A DNA stretch of 11,033 nt, from NCBI GenBank assembly GCA_043777815.1, contig JAYWHH010000007.1, positions 1 through 11,033 of the forward strand, in the 5' to 3' direction. Shown here in pieces: positions 1-6,102 of the stretch. A program made the translations under genes and the position numbers. Every line of letters starts with the position of its first letter. Position 1 is the first letter of the stretch. The notes under the pieces are model-generated. The model was not told the DNA's origin and did not search any database. It saw only the letters and a list, made by a program, of their open reading frames with translations. The stretch comes from JAXMDS01 sp043777815. Its GTDB lineage: Bacteria > Pseudomonadota > Alphaproteobacteria > Rickettsiales > Rickettsiaceae.

Positions 1-170
1 TTTATATAAAACATTATTTTACATAGCAAATTAAATTTTTTTACTTAAGCGCTTTCTTTTGAATTTTTTCTGTCACTGCATTCTTTACTAATTTAATTAC
101 TTGATGCATTTGATTATCATCGGCGAATGTTGTACATATCTTCCACAAAAAATTACTTTAAGTTAGGTCG

Positions 171-660
171 GTTAGTCCGCGCTTCTAAAGCCTACAATAA
201 TAAAAGATTTATCTAGTGATACACCACAAGAACAAAAAACTCAATCTGTGGCAACTCTAATCTAGGTTCCCCACAATAATAAAAAACTCAATCTAGCGCC
301 CATAAGGTTCAACTTGTGCCGCGCTTCTAAAAGACATAGATTTAATCTAATGCCCACAATAATAAAAAACTCAATCTAGCGCCCATAAGGCTCAATCTAA
401 CGGACCCTATAGTTCATCTCTAGCTTCCTATATTTGATCTGACACTTATAATAACAAAAGGTTCAACTTGTGCCGCACCTCTAAAAGACCTAGATTTAAT
501 CTAACACCCACAATAATAAAAAGCTCATCTAAGCACTCCATAAGGCTCAATCTAGCGCCCCCTATAGTTCATCTCTAGCTTCCTAGATTTAATCTAATAC
601 CCACGAACAAAAGGTTCAACTTGTATCGTGCTTCTGAAGGACCTAGTCTTACGTCCCAAA
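171..660. repeat. Degenerate tandem array, ~153-bp higher-order period
   Basis: No gene is supportable between the left edge and 712; most of the stretch is imperfect repeat. The phrase AAGGTTCAACTTGT recurs at 304, 458 and 611 (spacings 154 and 153). Between these lie shorter recurring phrases: CACAATAATAAAAAACTCAA, CTAGCGCCCATAAGG, CTTCTAAAAGACCTAGATTT and CTATAGTTCATCTCTAGCTT. A more diverged copy of the CGCTTCTAAA phrase sits at about 179. Copies differ by substitutions and small indels, so the array is old or fast-decaying. It lies downstream of the lnt 3' end (lnt reads leftwards) and abuts the 46-bp lnt-end duplication. Positions 1-160 are unique, AT-rich sequence without a convincing gene. 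Confidence 0.8.
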
Positions 661-663
661 AAA

Positions 664-748
664 CACCTAATCTGACTTTCTTATTCTCATTATTGTTCTT
701 AATACAAAACACTTAATCTGACTTTCTTATTCTCATTATTATTCTTAA
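664..748 (-). repeat. 46-bp tandem duplication of the lnt 3' end
   Basis: About 40 bases containing the last codons and stop codon of lnt occur twice at a spacing of exactly 46 bp (for example TAATCTGACTTTCTTATTC at 668 and at 714). The right copy is the functional gene end, encoding RIIMRIRKSD-stop. The left copy, outside the gene, would encode RTIMRIRKSD-stop in another frame, because 46 is not a multiple of three. Only two base differences are evident, so the event is recent relative to the neighbouring degenerate array. Confidence 0.88.
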
Positions 749-3646
749 GTAGCTTAAGTATAAAACTATAAATCCTAGTACAAAATAAAATTCAATAAAC
801 ATATATTTGGAATATAGCGTCTCAATCTTTTTAGGAATTTTGTGAGTTAAAATCTCTTTATTATCAAGGTTACTTCTCTCTAGAAAGGTGCCTTTTGGGG
901 TTATAATTCCAGAAAATCCATTTGATGCGCTACGTAAAACTGGTACGCCAAACTCTATTGCCCTATAACTAGCAATTATAGCGTGCTGAAATGAACCGGG
1001 AGAATAGAATTTTGCAAATTTTCCAGGAAAATAACTGTACCAAGAGTCGTTAGTTGAATTGACTATTGCGTCTATGGGCTCTTTTGCCTTAAGAATTCTG
1101 GTTTTTAGCTCATTGCTGAAAATAATTTCATAACAAATACATGGTAAAAATCTAATAGTTTCATTATTGAGATTGGCCACAAATACATTATCCTTAGAGC
1201 CTCTCTGAAAAAATCCAATAAAAGGACTAATCATTGTGGCTATGTACGGTGGTAGAACATTTTCTAGCGGCAAGTACTCCCCAAATGGCACTAAATGCAT
1301 CTTCTCATATATGTCCAAGTTACCATTATGCAAAAAGACCATTGCATTAGACATATAATCTGGAGCATACACTATTGTTCCTGATATAATGCTTAGTTGC
1401 TTTGGTCCTAAATTTAATTTGTTCTTGAATGAATTATTACCTAAGTTAATGTGGATTTTATCCGAGTTTTTCAAGTTCTCAGCTATGTCATGCGTTTCTG
1501 TATTTGCCGCAGTGGACTCTATATTTGCTACAGAGCTCTCAACTATGACATTCTTTTCTATATTTTCTGCATTTTCTGCAAAGGTCTTAGGGGCGCTTTG
1601 CTTTTCTATATTTTTTACTGAAGAAATTTCGGCGATGTTGTGATGTTTTATATTTGCCGTAGGGGGCTTGGAACTGGCGCCTACATCTTCTGAGGAACGT
1701 AAGACAAGGTTGGAACTGGCGCTTCTATCTTCGGAGGAAGGTAAGACAAGGTTGGAACTGGCGCCCGCATTTTCAAAATCAAGTAAAAAAAGGTTGGAAC
1801 TGGCGCTTGCATCTTCCGGCCATATGTTAATTACACCTGGTTTAGACTCATTTAGATACTCTTGAAACACTTCATCGGGGCGCTTATCTACTTCTTTATG
1901 TAGCGACAACTGTATAACTCTCGCCTCAGTATTAAAAAATTTACCAACTTCAGTTTCAGTATTAAAAAATTGTGACCTAGAATCTGCATAATAAATGCAT
2001 AGGCCCAGCATTCCAATGATTAAAAAAAAATTAGAATCACTTATTCGTTCTTGATTTTTTAAGTAAGTTAGTACATTGTTGCTCGACTTGACATCGTTAG
2101 CGTCATCATCAGTGTTAACGTAGTTATAAGTATTATCGGGGTTAGAGGGGTTAGAGGGGTTAGCACCACTAGATGATTTTTTGTCGTATAAAGCCGCAAC
2201 GGGGTTAGCGAGGCCCACACCACTAACAGAGTTAAGAATTTTATTAGTATCAATAGGATCTACGCTTTGATTTTGAACACTATCATACAGAGCCGCAGGA
2301 TTATTAGTGTTAACAGATTTGGTTGTATTAGCGGTGTCGTCGTTAGTGGAGTCATCAGGATTATTGGGGTTAGCGGGGCCCACACCACTAGATGATTTTT
2401 TAATATTTTCGTCCAGAGTCGTACGATTAACGGGATTATTAATAGTAGCATGATCAATATGGTCTATACTTTGAGCTTTAATATTTTCGTCTTGGATCGC
2501 AAAGTTAGCTGTATTATTAGGATCATCAGAATTAATAGACTCATCAGGGTTGGTGGAATTAATAGGGTCCATACTATGATTTTTGACACTCTCAACTGAT
2601 GCCGCGATATTATTTTTTAACTTAAGCTTGTAAGCGTGAATCAACTTGAAAACTAAACCAGCATATACTATCCCACATGATACAAAGCACGCAAAAAATC
2701 CAAATCCTAATTCGCCAAAAATGCTTAATGTTTGGATTAAAAGGTGGTTATAATGAAAAACCTGCCCTAAAGTTGCCCAGGGAAACCCGCCAAAAGGCAT
2801 AATGGAGCGTCCATACTCAAAAATAAACCAAATTGTAGAAAATATGACGATATTTATCCAATTATTACTAGGTTTTAAGCATTTTATAGCTATGCCATAG
2901 ATCATCATTTGGAATCCAAAAAATATACTTAACGTCATACTAAGTCCAATCGACATTAGCGGCCACAATATATAAGCATAATCTGTGTAAAAAGAAGCGT
3001 TGGCAACCCAATATAATGCAAAGAAAAAGTATCCAAATCCATAAACAAATCCGTGTTTCCAAATGGTAAATAAATTTCTAAAAGATAAATTTGGTGTCAT
3101 ATTAACTACAATTCGATTGATTAGGATGAATGATGCCCCCACTCCAATTACGGGCAACCAAAATCCTAAATTTAATAATCTTTCAATAAATCCCAAAATA
3201 ACGCTGTTTGAATAAAACCAAGTTTCGAAATCTAAATTCAAAAACATTAAATCACATTGACAATTATTGTGAAAAGCAAAATCTTTTATACTTAATAAGC
3301 TGAACCAATCTAATACGATTGGATAGATTATAGTTAATGGCGTTAATGTTGCGCTTGAAATAAACCCAAAAATTAAAACTTTTAAGTAATTTTTATCTTT
3401 TTTAGGCCTAAGATTAGGTAAATTAACGTTTGTAGAGTTTTCAGATATTAAGTCGAGATTTGATCTAAACATTGAGTCGACATCTTTAATGTCGAAAAAT
3501 TTAAATGAACCAAAAAGCTTTAGATATAAAAACTTTATTATACGAAAATATACATATGTAACAAAATATACATATAAAGCCAAATATGCATATAGAGCAA
3601 AATATGTCATGTATATTGCTATTTTTCCAGTTTGAAAGTATTGCAT
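713..3646 (-). CDS. lnt: Apolipoprotein N-acyltransferase, greatly enlarged by repeats
   Basis: This inner-membrane enzyme moves an acyl chain from phospholipid to the N-terminal cysteine of apolipoproteins, the last step of lipoprotein maturation. Hydrophobic helices precede a nitrilase-type domain (about 574-945), and a final helix (about 948-970) follows. The catalytic triad is visible: Glu611 in NIWPED, Lys782 in YEKMHLVPFGEYLP and Cys838 in LPCICYE. At 977 residues it is nearly twice the usual ~500. The extra length is an N-terminal extension containing a 6-residue repeat (about 11-34), a polar Asn/Asp/Ser-rich insert at about 345-530 (between helices, probably cytoplasmic), and a repeat-rich insert at about 612-745 just after the catalytic Glu (probably periplasmic). 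The frame is open throughout, which suggests a functional gene. The start is uncertain: Met59 (codon at 3472) would leave out the N-terminal repeat, and neither start has a Shine-Dalgarno sequence. Natural substrates in this window would be the two lipoproteins. Confidence 0.92.
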   Translation of the reverse strand: MQYFQTGKIAIYMTYFALYAYLALYVYFVTYVYFRIIKFLYLKLFGSFKFFDIKDVDSMFRSNLDLISENSTNVNLPNLRPKKDKNYLKVLIFGFISSATLTPLTIIYPIVLDWFSLLSIKDFAFHNNCQCDLMFLNLDFETWFYSNSVILGFIERLLNLGFWLPVIGVGASFILINRIVVNMTPNLSFRNLFTIWKHGFVYGFGYFFFALYWVANASFYTDYAYILWPLMSIGLSMTLSIFFGFQMMIYGIAIKCLKPSNNWINIVIFSTIWFIFEYGRSIMPFGGFPWATLGQVFHYNHLLIQTLSIFGELGFGFFACFVSCGIVYAGLVFKLIHAYKLKLKNNIAASVESVKNHSMDPINSTNPDESINSDDPNNTANFAIQDENIKAQSIDHIDHATINNPVNRTTLDENIKKSSSGVGPANPNNPDDSTNDDTANTTKSVNTNNPAALYDSVQNQSVDPIDTNKILNSVSGVGLANPVAALYDKKSSSGANPSNPSNPDNTYNYVNTDDDANDVKSSNNVLTYLKNQERISDSNFFLIIGMLGLCIYYADSRSQFFNTETEVGKFFNTEARVIQLSLHKEVDKRPDEVFQEYLNESKPGVINIWPEDASASSNLFLLDFENAGASSNLVLPSSEDRSASSNLVLRSSEDVGASSKPPTANIKHHNIAEISSVKNIEKQSAPKTFAENAENIEKNVIVESSVANIESTAANTETHDIAENLKNSDKIHINLGNNSFKNKLNLGPKQLSIISGTIVYAPDYMSNAMVFLHNGNLDIYEKMHLVPFGEYLPLENVLPPYIATMISPFIGFFQRGSKDNVFVANLNNETIRFLPCICYEIIFSNELKTRILKAKEPIDAIVNSTNDSWYSYFPGKFAKFYSPGSFQHAIIASYRAIEFGVPVLRSASNGFSGIITPKGTFLERSNLDNKEILTHKIPKKIETLYSKYMFIEFYFVLGFIVLYLSYLRIIMRIRKSD
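1667..1822 (-). repeat. In-frame 42-bp repeat inside lnt, about 4 copies
   Basis: The phrase GGAACTGGCGC recurs at 1670, 1712, 1754 and 1796, a strict 42-bp period (14 residues). The encoded copies read xASSN followed by variable residues and an acidic ED, at about residues 609-659. The copy nearest the gene start merges with the WPED catalytic-Glu motif, so the unit seems to have grown from the sequence just after it. The reading frame is preserved in every copy. Confidence 0.9.
2072..2614 (-). repeat. Degenerate repeat insert inside lnt (residues ~345-525)
   Basis: This part of lnt encodes a low-complexity, Asn/Asp/Ser/Pro-rich segment absent from ordinary Lnt proteins. Recurring encoded phrases include SGVGPANP / SGVGLANP, AALYD (twice), DENIK (twice), SSSG followed by NPNNPDD or NPSNPDN, and a longer unit seen as VKNHSMDPIN, IKAQSIDHID and VQNQSVDPID. 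The copies are imperfect and intermingled, consistent with repeated rounds of in-frame duplication and drift. It lies between two predicted transmembrane helices. Confidence 0.75.
3544..3615 (-). repeat. 18-bp tandem repeat, 4 copies, at the lnt N-terminus
   Basis: Four consecutive 18-bp units (3544, 3562, 3580, 3598) with consensus close to CAAAATATACATATAAAG. In the lnt frame they encode a Tyr/Leu/Ala/Val/Phe-rich hexapeptide series (LYAYLA, LYVYFV, TYVYFR) that would form an extra hydrophobic helix. If translation starts instead at Met59, the same repeat becomes part of the 5' leader. Confidence 0.8.
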
Positions 3647-3899
3647 TATTGATGGATTGAAGTAAAGATATATAGATTATACCTCCTCCTAGAACTTGGG
3701 ATTTAAACAATCATTATTGATGTACTAAAGTAAAGGTATGTAGATTATACCCGGTGGAACTGGAGCTGGAACTTACTAGAGCTTGTTACTATAGATTATG
3801 CCCGGTGGAACTGGAACTGGAGCTGGAACTGGAACTGAAACTTGTTACTATAGATTATGTCTCTGTGGAACTGGAATTTGGTACTTGAACAATCATTAT
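3644..3899. repeat. Tandem array upstream of lnt, including a duplicated start region
   Basis: The gap between lnt and the upstream phosphatase-like gene is nearly all repeat. CATTATTGATG, which contains the complement of the lnt start codon, occurs at 3644 and again at 3712 (68-bp period), each followed by a related TAAAGATA / TAAAGGTA and TAGATTAT phrase. TAGATTAT recurs at 3673, 3741, 3792 and 3851. Embedded are short runs of the hexamer GGAACT / GGAGCT (about 3755-3773 and 3807-3838). ACAATCATTATT appears at both ends of the array. No promoter can be picked out with confidence. Confidence 0.8.
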
Positions 3900-3949
3900 T
3901 AAGGTAATCCTTAACCTTATTATTTAAGGTAATCCTTAACCTTATTATT
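3900..3949 (-). repeat. Perfect 25-bp tandem duplication of the phosphatase-like gene's 3' end
   Basis: Two identical 25-bp copies, 3900-3924 and 3925-3949. The right copy encodes the last residues (NNKVKDYL); the gene stops at 3920-3922, just inside the left copy. Each copy contains a small hairpin, TTAAGG-TAAT-CCTTAA, with no U-tract on the coding strand, so it is not a canonical terminator. Because 25 is not a multiple of three, the duplication determines where the reading frame ends. Confidence 0.92.
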
Positions 3950-4702
3950 TAAAAGTCGTTGTTCTTTTTCTGGTTGTAAACTAGAGAAACTAATGACGCA
4001 AGTTTCATCATCCTGATAATTAATGTATTTGGATCTAGATTTCAAGGCTAATAGTCCACCGGTATCCTGATAACTAAGATTTTCAGCAAAGTGATCTAAG
4101 AAAACTTGTAAAATTGGATCTTGAACCTTGAAGCAAATTATGTCTACTTTATTTTTAAACAACCAAAATAAACTATAAATCTTGGAACCTAAAATAAATA
4201 CTTGATTTTCTGGAATATCTAGGTCTGAAACTATTTTTTGTAATGATACATTGTAGTTATTGGTCGCTAAAATTTTGCCAGTACGTTTTTTAGGCATGAT
4301 ATTAAACGCCCTACCTTCAACGTCATAACTATAAATACGCCCATTTCTCAATAATATTTTGTCGGAAGTTAAAGGAAGATACAACATACTCAACTTGTAT
4401 TCCATATTTCTGTAAAGTATTACAGCCCCAAAAAACTCAGAACCATTCTGCATCGAATCAGAATCTGCTAAAGAAATAGCAATATACTGATCATTTTCTA
4501 CCGATGGTAACTCATCCACATAAATTTCGCACTCAGGAAAATTATATACAAAGTTGTCATAGATTTTTTTTTTAAATTTCTCTAAAAAATCATCTCTTCT
4601 AGAATGTAAACTAAGACGCATCTTTGCCATTTCTGCTATATCCCTAGGAACATATTTGAAACATTTGTGTATGGTGTCTAATAGGTATTGAATTTCAAGC
4701 AT
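3920..4702 (-). CDS. Degenerate inositol-monophosphatase-like protein (SuhB relative)
   Basis: The 260-residue length and overall pattern fit the inositol monophosphatase/SuhB family. SEFFGAVILYRNMEY, with LYLPL after it (about 88-111), resembles the strand-rich core that follows the family's DPxDGT motif. VDIICFKVQDPI (186-197), followed by DTGG (213-216), resembles the WDxAA...EAGG region. However, the metal-binding signatures are lost: ISLADSDSMQNGS stands where DPxDGT would be, and DELPS where GEE would be. If the fold assignment is right, the protein is probably catalytically dead or altered, although the frame is intact. It lies downstream of efp on the same strand, and I recall efp next to suhB in Rickettsia, which supports the reading. 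Identity is moderate confidence only. The 3' end lies in a 25-bp duplication. Confidence 0.5.
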   Translation of the reverse strand: MLEIQYLLDTIHKCFKYVPRDIAEMAKMRLSLHSRRDDFLEKFKKKIYDNFVYNFPECEIYVDELPSVENDQYIAISLADSDSMQNGSEFFGAVILYRNMEYKLSMLYLPLTSDKILLRNGRIYSYDVEGRAFNIMPKKRTGKILATNNYNVSLQKIVSDLDIPENQVFILGSKIYSLFWLFKNKVDIICFKVQDPILQVFLDHFAENLSYQDTGGLLALKSRSKYINYQDDETCVISFSSLQPEKEQRLLNNKVKDYLK

Positions 4703-4781
4703 AATATTTAGTTATTAAAAAATTTTTGTGATTGAGGCGAAGCTTAAATATATTTCACTTCAAGATTTTTCTTAAGTTATA

Positions 4782-4826
4782 CTATATTTTACTTTTAAAG
4801 CTATATTTTAGTTTTAAAGCTATTTC
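4782..4826. repeat. 19-bp tandem repeat, 2.3 copies, upstream of the phosphatase-like gene
   Basis: CTATATTTTACTTTTAAAG (4782-4800) and CTATATTTTAGTTTTAAAG (4801-4819) are followed by a partial CTATTTC. The remaining intergenic sequence (4703-4885) is AT-rich and shows no gene. The unit carries TATA-like hexamers, but I cannot assign promoter function. Confidence 0.7.
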
Positions 4827-4885
4827 TTGCAATTGTAAACAATGTTATTTTATTTCAATGTTTTTTAATCTCAAGATGGATAGTG

Positions 4886-5467
4886 TTAGTTTTTTGCTTT
4901 AGACATTTTTACAAAAGCCATATCCTCGGTATTTAATATAATTTTGTCTCCCATGTCTACATATGTAGGAACTTTAATATCAACCCCTCCCACTAACGTA
5001 GCTTTTTTAAGAGAGCCTGCAGCAGTTGAATTTTTTATATTAGGTTCAGCGCTTTCTATTTCTTTTTCAATTGTTAAAGGTAATTTAACATCAATAACTT
5101 TACCTTCATGCATTTGAACTTCCAAATCCATATTGTCTTCTAATAATTTTAAGACGATCTTGTCTAACATGACTTTATTAATAAAAAACTGCTCAAATTC
5201 ATTATCCATTACAACTATGGAATCATCCTCATCATATAAATATTTGACTTTTTTATTTTCTATAAAAGCCTTGTCAAACACATCCGATGAACTATATCTT
5301 TCGTTTTTCTTAATTCCATTCATTAAACTTTTTAATTCTAATTGAACGTAAGCTGGACCCTTGCCCGGCTTTACATGATCCGGTTGCTTTACTACTTTGA
5401 ATAGAGTGTTGTTGAGCACAATCACCATATCCTTCTTCAAACTGTTGGCATTTACTTTATCAGACAT
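4886..5467 (-). CDS. efp: Translation elongation factor P
   Basis: EF-P binds between the ribosomal P and E sites and relieves stalling at consecutive prolines. The 193-residue length is close to the usual ~188. The N-terminal KOW-like domain has the conserved loop VKPGKGPAYVQ, with Lys36 at the position modified by EpmA-type lysylation in many bacteria. The middle OB domain includes NERYSSSD, and the C-terminal OB domain includes the signature-like ATLVGGVDIKVPTYVDMGDKI. All three domains are present without insertions, unlike lnt and xthA nearby. The start at 5467 gives the expected short N-terminus; no Shine-Dalgarno sequence is visible. The phosphatase-like gene lies downstream on the same strand after 183 bp of AT-rich sequence. 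Confidence 0.96.
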   Translation of the reverse strand: MSDKVNANSLKKDMVIVLNNTLFKVVKQPDHVKPGKGPAYVQLELKSLMNGIKKNERYSSSDVFDKAFIENKKVKYLYDEDDSIVVMDNEFEQFFINKVMLDKIVLKLLEDNMDLEVQMHEGKVIDVKLPLTIEKEIESAEPNIKNSTAAGSLKKATLVGGVDIKVPTYVDMGDKIILNTEDMAFVKMSKAKN

Positions 5468-5489
5468 GTTTGGCTATTTTTTAAAGAAC

Positions 5490-5518
5490 AAAATAGATTT
5501 TACCATGTTTAAGATCAA
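5490..5518 (-). promoter_or_regulatory. Possible sigma70-type promoter of efp
   Basis: On the minus strand TTGATC (5518-5513) and TATTTT (5495-5490) are separated by 17 bp, and the second box lies about 23 nt before the efp start codon. Spacing is ideal and the boxes match consensus partly; in AT-rich DNA such matches are frequent. Confidence 0.33.
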
Positions 5519-5580
5519 AATGAATTATTTTATTTAATGAATTCGTAGTGTGACTCAAAAGAAATTAAGTCTTTGCACTT

Positions 5581-6102
5581 CGATTACGCCCGTTAAACTT
5601 CGAGTTAAGCAAGGTATGTAGTCCGATGGTTGTAATGTATGTGGTCCGATGGTCGTACTGTATGTGATACGACGGTTATACTGTGGACCTAAAATCTTTA
5701 TATATTCGATTGCACAATGAAAACGTCAAACTTCGAGTTAAGCAATAGATGTGATCCGATGGTCGTACTGTTGACATAAAATCTTTATATATTCGATTGC
5801 ACAATGAAAACTTTAAACTTCAACTGCGCAATGAAAACGTCAAACTTCGATTGCACAAGGGATGTGATCCGATGGTCGTACTGTTGACCTAAAATCTTTA
5901 TATATTCGATTGTACAATGAAAACGTCAAACTTCGAGTTAAGCAAGAGATGTGATACGACGGTTATACTGTGGACCTAAAATCTTTATATATTCAATTGC
6001 GTAATGAAAACTTTAAAATTCAACTGCACAATGAAAACTTTAAAATTCAACTGCGCAAGGGATGTGATCCGATGGTCGTACTGTTGACCTAAAATCTTTA
6101 TA
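5581..6102 (-). repeat. Array of xthA 3'-end copies, 42-bp core with 87/113-bp alternation
   Basis: A core of about 42 bp (GATGTGATCCGATGGTCGTA plus CTGTTGACCTAAAATCTTTA) occurs at 6061, 5948, 5861, 5748 and 5661, with two shorter partial copies near 5638 and 5611. Spacings alternate 113, 87, 113, 87 bp, giving a 200-bp higher-order period. The copy at 6061 is the coding end of xthA (KDFRSTVRPSDHIP, the conserved C-terminal SDH motif); the others lie past the stop. A nested 27-bp unit (AATGAAAACTTTAAAATTCA plus CTGCGC, or variants) appears twice in tandem at 6003/6030, where it carries the xthA stop codon, and again at 5803/5830. The array fills almost the whole 572-bp gap between efp and xthA; no other gene is seen there. 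Confidence 0.92.

Noticed and set aside
41..157. Short minus-strand open frame ending in MHQVIKLVKNAVTEKIQ... then stop at 41-43, possibly the tail of a gene.
   Set aside because: Only 22 codons from its Met, about 38 without one; no recognisable family, and what would be its upstream body is repeat array. It could be the surviving 3' end of an eroded gene, but nothing positive supports it.
171..660. A CRISPR array.
   Set aside because: Repeats are imperfect, of several sizes, directly abutting or nested, without uniform spacers or cas genes.
1389..1865. Plus-strand open frames opposite lnt.
   Set aside because: They lie antisense to the repeat insert of lnt and are open because the repeats are periodic in threes; no homology or start signals.
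2068..2457. Minus-strand open frames overlapping the first lnt insert in another frame.
   Set aside because: Low-complexity Leu/Thr/Pro translations that mirror the repeats; the lnt frame continues through the region.
3501..3710. 69-codon minus-strand frame overlapping the lnt start.
   Set aside because: Cys/Ile/Phe-rich translation of the same 18-bp repeat in a different frame; conflicts with lnt.
3899..3939. Intrinsic terminator made by the duplicated hairpin TTAAGG-TAAT-CCTTAA.
   Set aside because: Stem is only 6 bp and no U-tract follows on the coding strand; kept only as part of the repeat description.
5133..5345. Plus-strand frame opposite efp.
   Set aside because: Antisense to well-conserved EF-P; Ser/Phe/Leu-rich shadow without features.
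5581..6102. CRISPR or diversity-generating retroelement template/variable repeats.
   Set aside because: The regular spacing is tempting, but the intervals are themselves repeats, there is no reverse transcriptase in the window, and differences are not concentrated at adenines.
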